Shown here: positions 57,591 to 64,000 of the stretch, one piece after another | Numbering within the stretch: the first letter of the stretch is position 1 | How the letters are laid out: each line of letters begins with the position of its first letter | Source of the DNA: Bactrocera neohumeralis | Lineage: Eukaryota; Arthropoda; Insecta; Diptera; Tephritidae | Direction of reading: 5' to 3' | DNA length: 64,000 bases | Assembly (NCBI RefSeq): GCF_024586455.1 | Contig: NC_065921.1 | Span: forward strand, 20,958,635 to 21,022,634 | Position numbers and translations under genes: made by a program | Notes under the pieces: model-generated | Database searches by the model: none | What the model was told of the DNA's origin: nothing | What the model saw: the letters and a program-made list of their open reading frames with translations, nothing else

Positions 57591-59534
57591 TGATTACTAA
57601 ATTAAATTGTTGTAGAAATAGTATCGCTACTGTGTTGTTAGTTTTTGATATATGTACTTACTTGTAGATTGGGGATTATTTAGTTATCTACACCCGAGTG
57701 TGCTGGTAAAGCATTGTCTATAAAGTGGTGAAAGTTGGTTCAGGTAGAGATTAAGATTCAATTCAATGATTCTATAAGGTAATGCATAAAGTTGGGTTGA
57801 ACTCTATTGTATATTCCGAAAGTTCTACATTTCAGGGTATAGTTGAAAACAAATATAGCTTTGATTTAGAAAATAGTTCGACTGGGTATTTTGAATTTGA
57901 GCTTGCTTCTTTCCGTGTATTTGCATTTTTGATTTATTTGTGGCAGTATATTCTGATGGTATATTAAAATATATCAAGTGGTTTGCTTAAAACTTGTGCT
58001 TGTTTCTTCAAGCTTTATATACTTTTGGTATAAATGAGGAATTAAAGCCGAAATAGAAACTTTTGAGGATAGAAGTATAAAAAGTTGATGGTGATCCCTT
58101 ATACTTTTGAAATATTTCTGGTATATTAAAAATAGATTTTTATGCTTCTAGAATATAGAAAATGAAATTTAAGCATATTGTATGAGTTTAGATGTATATG
58201 ACTTAAATGACATGTGATAATATTGATTCTATTCCGAAGATAGCTATTTATAGAGTTTCGATACTCCGCGATAGCCCCTACCATTTCCTTTGTTATTCAC
58301 TGTCCACCGAATCGGGATCACTTTTATATCCATCTTTCATATTTAAATGAAACGAGTTAGTTCTTCTGCAAATACAACTCACTAGTTTCTTTCAATCTAC
58401 TTTTTGGTCGAAGTATTTGTTTGTTTCACTTATAATGGTTTCATGAAACAATTACTTCGATAGTACCTACTATTCCTAAGTTGTGTAACATTTGGATGAA
58501 TATAATATTAATATGTAGGAGCACTTTAAAAGGACTGAATACAGTAGAGACTAAATAAAACCAAAAGCTTTTACTGGTTATGATCTAATGCATAAATAGC
58601 TAATAGCCTTATGAATGCATTGCTATCAATGGTAAAATGAGATGTGAAATAGAATACTACTGAGAAAAGTAAAAAAAAACAAAATTCCAAAGTTCTATGA
58701 AACATTATTTTTTCACAAATTCGCGGAAAGTTCCAACTTTGTATAAACTTGGGCTCTTCTATATTTTTCAATCTGCCTCATAACCTGAAAAACTTATTTG
58801 CTTTCTATTCATAGGATAAGAAGCTTCCGAATGTTTTATTGCTTACCTAGTTTAATATTTAAGGTTTATAAAAAAAGTAACCACAGGTGCTTCAAACTTT
58901 TTAGTTTATATATTAACTTTAGAGAATTTTCGTTCTTGCGTATCCAAATTTATGATTTTGGTGACTACTCGACAATGGTTTTTTAGATTCTAAATAGACT
59001 TGCTACAGATCGAATGAGCTGATTCATTAAGGATCGTATATGTTTTGCTAATAATTTCGACAGAAGATTTAAAAAAATACTATGAATTATCCAGTAAATA
59101 TTGGTACCCACTCTTGAATGAAACTTCTTACAAATTAAATAGGGTATTCAAAGTTTTCGGTTGCTTAACATTTATTCTTCAGATTTGAAAGCAGATTTAA
59201 TTACCGACCAATGCGCGAATGATCTGTTGATACACGAAAAGCCTTCGTTTATATCTGAATCGAAACTAGAACGGCAACAAACGACTTATTACTCTTATAC
59301 ATAGGACCACTTGAGATTGACCACTTTAAAAAAATGGGTATGGCACTTCCTTTATTAGATTGAAAACACATATATCACAAACCACTGAAGCTATATCAAT
59401 CCAACTTGCTGAGGATAAGTCCTTCAAGTACCTCCGTGGACAGGGAGTGAAAACGGATGATAAACAACTTCCAAGTCCATATGATCCTACAGTTGTCAAG
59501 TTTACCATGTACACGCGTCTTTGAAGGTTCTAGT
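57591..59534. other. No gene recognised
   Basis: AT-rich sequence with frames no longer than 66 codons. 59310-59520 includes words such as GACAGGGAGTGAAAACGGATGA that look like dispersed repeat sequence, but no second copy was identified in the window. Confidence 0.4.
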
Positions 59535-59595
59535 GTCGCCATCTATGATATGTGCCAGGCCGGGGACTTTTTAATTGACCTTTTACAAAAATCAA
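59535..59595. repeat. Solo mariner-type terminal repeat
   Basis: GTGTCGCCATCTATGATATG, then CCAGGCCGGGGACTTTTTAA and TTGACC, is the reverse complement of the terminal sequence at 20106-20150 (TTGAAAAGCCCCGGCCTGAT…GATGGCGCTACT). No transposase accompanies it. Confidence 0.65.
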
Positions 59596-59989
59596 CACTA
59601 AATATTTTTTCCGCTTCCTTTCCTACAAAATTTATTTAAAAGGTTTGTTATTATCGAAAACTAATGCTGCTCATTTAATTTGATTTACTTCTCTATATTT
59701 TGTGTATGTTTCTAAGCAAATATTTACTTTCCAACTTACTTCAGCAACTTCTTTAAATTAAGTACGGTATCCGGAGTTAGGAAATGTGTAGTGTAATTTC
59801 TAATTTTCCTAAAATTTACACATCCGCCCCACAACTCCTCTTAACGTACAAACACACATACTTGTACAACCCTCCCCTGTAAAAAATACTGCCAATAAAT
59901 CTGCACTTTCTGGGGCTAAATTGCTCGTAAGACGCCACATCAATAAAGAAATGCGAAAAAAATGAAGGCTGAAAATTGAAACGGCAGCC

Positions 59990-60110
59990 AAATCAAAGAA
60001 AATAAAACACAAACAAAAACAAAAAAACAACAAAAAACATAAGAATCAAATCACTCCGAAAAAATACGTAGACATTCAATTGAGAAACAAAGGACATTGA
60101 CAAAGCGAAG
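59990..60110 (+). other. Candidate 5' UTR-type exon end with donor
   Basis: An A-rich segment (AAACACAAACAAAAACAAAA) ends CAAAGCGAAG|GTAAGTAAAG, a near-perfect donor at 60111. No open frame extends through it. The exon start cannot be placed. Confidence 0.3.
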
Positions 60111-60111
60111 G

Positions 60112-60899
60112 TAAGTAAAGTCTATTGGGACAAATAACAGTGGAGAACAGGAAAAACAATAAACCGTGTGCGCACCAGCGTAAAATGTGAATTGGTCGAT
60201 TGACGAAAAAAGCATGTTCTCGAACATGGGAAGAATGAGAGTACAAAAAGTAAAAGTATCGAAAACAAAGTTACAATTGTATATTAGAATGTTAAAGCAA
60301 ATGGTTGAGTGCCTTGTAAATTTGTTTGTGTTATGTGTTTTTACATTTACCTGTACTTCCGGATGGTCGGGCATGTAGGGGATTCACACACACATACATG
60401 CAAATATAAACAGTCAACGAAAATCAATTCACTTCAGAAATTGATTGTGATTTATTGCGAATTTGTTTCAGGTGCACACATACATACATACATACACATG
60501 TATGTTTATTCAGCAACAGATAATTCAATGAAAGAGGCAATGAAGTTGCGAATGTTATGTTTTGAAAGCTTGTAAACTAACAAAGCAATTTAGTTATAAA
60601 ATAGTAGAGCTAAGCAATGTCATAAGATTCCCAAATCTTTATCTACAGTGTTTTTCAAAATTTCTGCGAATAACAAAAAAAATAAAAAACCCAGAAAGAA
60701 ATTCACCATTTTTCCAGCAGATAGCTTAAAAAATCGATCGCTTTATGCTATAAAGCGTTAGAGAGATAAGATTTAGTACTAAAAATAATATATCAGACAT
60801 TTTTGTGACTTCCTGACTCAGTTGTTCCACGCTTTGGAAAGCCAATTGTCCGAAATATCGTTAAAAATAACGAAAATCGTCGAGTTTGAACGTTATCTT
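60112..60899. other. No gene recognised
   Basis: A (CATA)n tract lies near 60480-60500. The 107-codon minus and 63-88-codon plus frames overlap here without motifs. Confidence 0.4.
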
Positions 60900-61150
60900 A
60901 AGGGGTAACGTCGGTTTCATCAGTCAAAAAACCGCCTTTTTTAACAATTTTTTTCTTATATAAAAAATTAAATATAATATGTTATTAGAATTTATTGCTG
61001 TTACAAATATACACTAATAACAAAGAAACTCTGAAATTTTTGGGAAAACTCGGTCATTGTGACGCCATTTCCGGTGACCCCTAGGAAAAAAGATGACAGA
61101 ACAAATCCTTACAGGATCATATAAAGTGCTTTAGTTAAAACTTTACTTAA
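60900..61150 (+). repeat. Unclassified dispersed repeat, copy 2
   Basis: Same family as 45918-46194, through TCGGTCATTGTGACGCCATT, TCCGGTGACCCCTAGGAAA, GGATCATATAAAGTG and TTAGTTAAAACTT. Confidence 0.65.
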
Positions 61151-61189
61151 ATCGATCCACTTCTGAAGCGGATAATTACTGAACATCAC

Positions 61190-61600
61190 CATGGGTCACT
61201 TGATAAAACGTCAAGCGAAAAGGGCCACTAATGTGTAGAATAATCTGCTATGAGCTACTTCCCTTCTGCCAAACACTTAATTCGAAGCTTTGCTGTCAAC
61301 AATTAGATCGTTCAAGGGAAGTGATATCCAAAACATGGCCAGTTTGACCAATAAGAGTGAAATTGTGTTCCATCAGCACAATGCTAGTTCCTGAGACGAT
61401 CTGGAAGATGCTTCGCCATTCACATTGTTGTTCGGAACCTGGCAGCAAATGTTTACTAATAATTCCTGCCTACGACCAATAACTTTGCTGGTGAAAAATT
61501 ATTTTCAAGAGAATCTTCTGAAAATCATCTGAGTTTTTTTTCAAGTAAAGAATGGCAGAATTATATACTTAGTCCTACTATAAGTTCTGATAGTAGTTTT
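61190..61600 (+). mobile_element. Mauritiana-type mariner relic, C-terminal half
   Basis: Plus-strand frames: YELLPFCQTLNSKLCCQQLD (61250-61310), KTWPV, EIVFHQHNASS (61366, where the second catalytic D is H), a scrambled third block near 61440, then LVKNYFQENLLKII and FFFQVKNGRI. It resembles 17690-18060. It is inactive through frameshifts and loss of at least the second D. Confidence 0.65.
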
Positions 61601-61679
61601 AGTAAGCCTTTAGCATTTTTCAAACAAATTTAATTTTATAATAATGTGTACTAAATGAGCGATGAACAACATTTTATTC

Positions 61680-61850
61680 TAATTGGTCACTTTTTGATTC
61701 CACACAGTTCCTTTGGTGCTCGAACCAAATATTTCTTGAAGCTTTCCATAATCTATTAAAAAACTGTAACCTAATGGATTCATATCAGGACTCCAGATGG
61801 CCAATCAACTGTAGCTAGGAATATTGCTTTCAAGCCACTGATAATTCAGT
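61680..61850 (-). mobile_element. Tc1-like transposase end fragment
   Basis: The minus strand reads LAIWSPDMNPLGYSFLIDYG at 61750-61808, matching the W.SPDLNPLDY block around the third catalytic residue of Tc1-like elements, with G in place of D. Confidence 0.5.
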
Positions 61851-61859
61851 TTTGCCTCG

Positions 61860-62640
61860 TCTGCTAGAGTAAAATCTTACCGGAAGACGAAATACTAATA
61901 TAAGCAAAAAATAGCTTCGCGCAAACGACATATACCACTAAAAAATATACCTTGTTTACAGATCGGCTGCTCGAAAGGAATTCGGAGTGCACCACACATC
62001 GATAATCGAAAAAAACTGCCAACATTACTTTGATCATTGACCTGCTTTGACGTGGTTTTTTCGACTTCAACTCCCCTTAGCAAGAATATTCGGTCGATAG
62101 GCCGTTTGTTTCCCGGTCGTAAGAAAAAAAATTCAACACTCATCGCCCAAAATAATACATTTTATAACATCCTGGTAGTCAGAAAGCTTTGTTTCAAAGA
62201 CATTAGCGCGACGCTGTTTTTCGAAAAAATTTAGTGATTTTGACCAATCGTGCTTGCACTTTTCAAATGATTTTTCAGTAAGAATTCACTGATCTTTCCG
62301 ATGCTCCAATGATACCAATAAGATCTCTGACCGTTAAAAGTTGATCCTCAAGCACCAATTCCTTTATTTTATTGACATGTTGATCATCAGTTGATGTTGA
62401 TGACCGTTCTGGATGTGGTTCTCGACCCTCGTTGAATAATTTAAGCAATCAAAAACACTTGATCGATACAAACAATAATCACCGAAGGTCTTTTTCAACA
62501 TTCTGAACGTTTCGGCACCAGAAATTTGATTCCACACACAAGATTTAATGGAACTTTTTTTTTGAATAATTTCACTCATCTTAAAATCTGCCGAATGCAC
62601 TTTTTGTATTTCAGAAAGATATTTTGTTCACAGTAATACT
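61860..62640 (-). mobile_element. Mariner relic, 5' two-thirds
   Basis: Minus strand: ISGAETFRMLKKTFGDYCLY near 62510, the helix-turn-helix remnant near 62330, a first-block LGDEC with D retained near 62130, KSKKPRQSRSMIKVMLAVFF, DYRCVVHSEFLSSSRSVNKV at 61930-62060. It ends near LFFAYISI at about 61890. The outer end TACTGTGAAC is at 62630. The second and third aspartates are missing. It breaks at nearly the same point as 46195-47069. Confidence 0.75.
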
Positions 62641-64000
62641 CTCCATTGAAGAGATTATTACTTAGCCGCTTTACAACGTCTTCGAAAACATACCACTGGT
62701 GTACTTTTGCGCCAGTATTAACACTTCCTCACGCGGCCAAGTGGCAATACAAGAAAGCAGATTCAAACATTTATTTAAGAACAAGCAACAAACAAACAAC
62801 AAAATATGTGTCTCTAACAACGGTGTTATTGAAAGCAGTCATCCTTCATGTGCCATTATTTTAGAAAACTTAAGAAAAATATCTTTCAATTTCTAAAAGA
62901 CAAATTATTTTGATGAAAAACTTTAGTACCTATCGTACTTTTGAGGGAGGATAACACAATACTGCCACTAATGATGTAAGATCGATTATTTGCTTTCAAG
63001 AAAAGACCCAACACTTAAATCATTTTCTACAAAAATATAAGCAAATTAATTTAGATACGTTTTCTATTTCCGTATATGACATCTACGGTAAAGTAAGAAG
63101 GGGTTTGACTATATTTAGATCAGAGTGGTCAGAAAAGAGGTTACATATTATACTTCTGTTCAGTTTTATACATTTAGACTAAACTGATTGTATTCAAAAT
63201 AATCTTTTATGTAAAAAGAAGCTTGATTTCTTCCGATTTCGCTCAAGAGAACATAATATTAATGACCATATTTGGTCAATCTCTTTGTGACCTATTACAT
63301 TTCAATTGGTTGAGTTCAGTTGCTGTCTCATTTTAAGAATTGTTTGTATGCTTTCGGTTTTTAAGTGGTTTTAAAATTAGATAAGTAGGTAGGGGCTCAA
63401 TTAGCACGTGCTGTACCATTTTGATGGATTAATCGTAGACCTTGTTACTATTGCTATCACGTTTCACATTCTCTTTCAAATCATTTTGTGGTTTCGATGA
63501 GGCTACCGATATACTTTTAGTAGACATCCATTCAAGGTTTGGTGCTTAATGGGTTCCAAATGTCCTGTGTCGGATTTGCGATAGGGCTGTCCATTCACAG
63601 AGAAAATTAAGTTTTATCCATTTATAGACCAGCGCTTACCAAATTTTGTTGAGTTGATAGCTTTACAGAGTGGTACAATGTCCACTTAAAAATTATTTCA
63701 AAACATACAAGTAAATGAGCTTTCTGGTACCTAAATGACTTCATGCGCCCAATAGCAGTTTAGCTTGTTTATAAATGGGCGCGTCAAGCATCTGATGTTG
63801 AATATTTACTAAAGTAGCATTATTAATTTTATTACTTCTTTCACTGTTCCTCATAAATGCGCGTGAGACTTGTGACTCTAAATAAGTCGAAACCGTTCAA
63901 TAGTGCTCGAAGAATATGTCGAAACTGAAAAAAAAACAAAATTTGGTGTGAGCATTGGCATTATTGTTACAAACATCTCAGAAGCTTATTTTGAAACCGA
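62641..64000. other. No gene or recognised repeat
   Basis: AT-rich sequence to the window end. Short frames of 65-72 codons at 62646-62896 have no motif. Confidence 0.4.

Noticed and set aside
1..64000. CRISPR array, operon, phage or bacterial replicon
   Set aside because: No spaced identical repeats of CRISPR size and no bacterial gene organisation; introns, mariners and LINEs show it is insect nuclear DNA.
1..64000. tRNA or rRNA genes
   Set aside because: Looked for T-arm GGTTCGAATCC-type and rRNA core words by eye; none was convincing. A covariance-model search would be needed to exclude degenerate ones.

Overview
The window is nuclear DNA of a higher dipteran, most likely a tephritid fruit fly. 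I infer this from four things: AT-rich DNA with many short (TACA)n, (CA)n and CAA/CAG tracts; many Tc1/mariner transposase relics, including DD41D elements of the kind described as rosa in Ceratitis; non-LTR retrotransposon tails; and small secreted C-type lectin genes with short introns. No species is assigned. Nothing bacterial, phage or CRISPR-like was seen.

Host coding content is sparse. The one gene I can build from start to stop is a minus-strand, four-exon C-type lectin (40799-41585, 188 aa, signal peptide plus one C-type lectin domain). A tandem paralogue lies 2.4 kb away on the same strand (37633-38358). It keeps all four domain cysteines but has lost at least one splice donor and looks like a pseudogene. 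Both have the same upstream block with a TATA-like box. A second possible host gene shows only its first exon: a GTGAAAAAGTG-rich exon at about 25265-25602 ending in a canonical donor, with a reading frame open from 25427 through the splice junction. Weaker non-coding exon candidates lie near 5092, 57255 and 60110.

Most recognisable sequence is decayed mobile DNA. It includes: (i) several DD34D mariner lineages, many of them internal-deletion derivatives that keep both ends and lack the catalytic core; (ii) about eight DD41D relics (2.4, 19.7, 31.1, 36.7, 39.3, 42.6 and 49.6 kb), some with different catalytic aspartates lost; (iii) three copies of an RNase H-bearing LINE (23.0, 26.1, 35.4 kb), a separate RNase H relic (18.5 kb) and three copies of an RTE-like LINE tail (29.0, 32.0, 48.3 kb); (iv) palindromic MITEs, two of them sitting inside LINE copies; (v) unclassified dispersed repeats found two or more times.

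Layout: 0-7.4 kb holds an inverted pair of TTATACCAGTT-motif arrays around AT-rich DNA. 7.9-14.5 kb is mariner relics, including a 126-bp tandem array built on a mariner terminal repeat. 15.0-16.9 kb is unique sequence with CAA/TTG tracts. 17-21 kb is mariner and LINE relics. 22-24.4 kb is unique sequence, then a LINE. 24.9-25.6 kb is the candidate promoter and first exon. 26-33 kb is LINE, MITE and DD41D relics with a unique block at 30-31 kb. 33.4-35.3 kb is unique. 35.3-37.3 kb is nested repeats. 37.6-41.8 kb is the lectin pair. 42-50 kb is mariner, DD41D, Harbinger-like and RTE relics. 50-57.6 kb is mostly unique with mariner relics at 52.5-54.1 and 56.0 kb. 57.6-64 kb is unique AT-rich DNA and a mariner cluster at 60.9-62.6 kb. 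I found no convincing new multi-gene system. The most interesting items are structural: the inverted motif arrays, the mariner-end tandem array, the nested MITEs and the decaying lectin duplicate.
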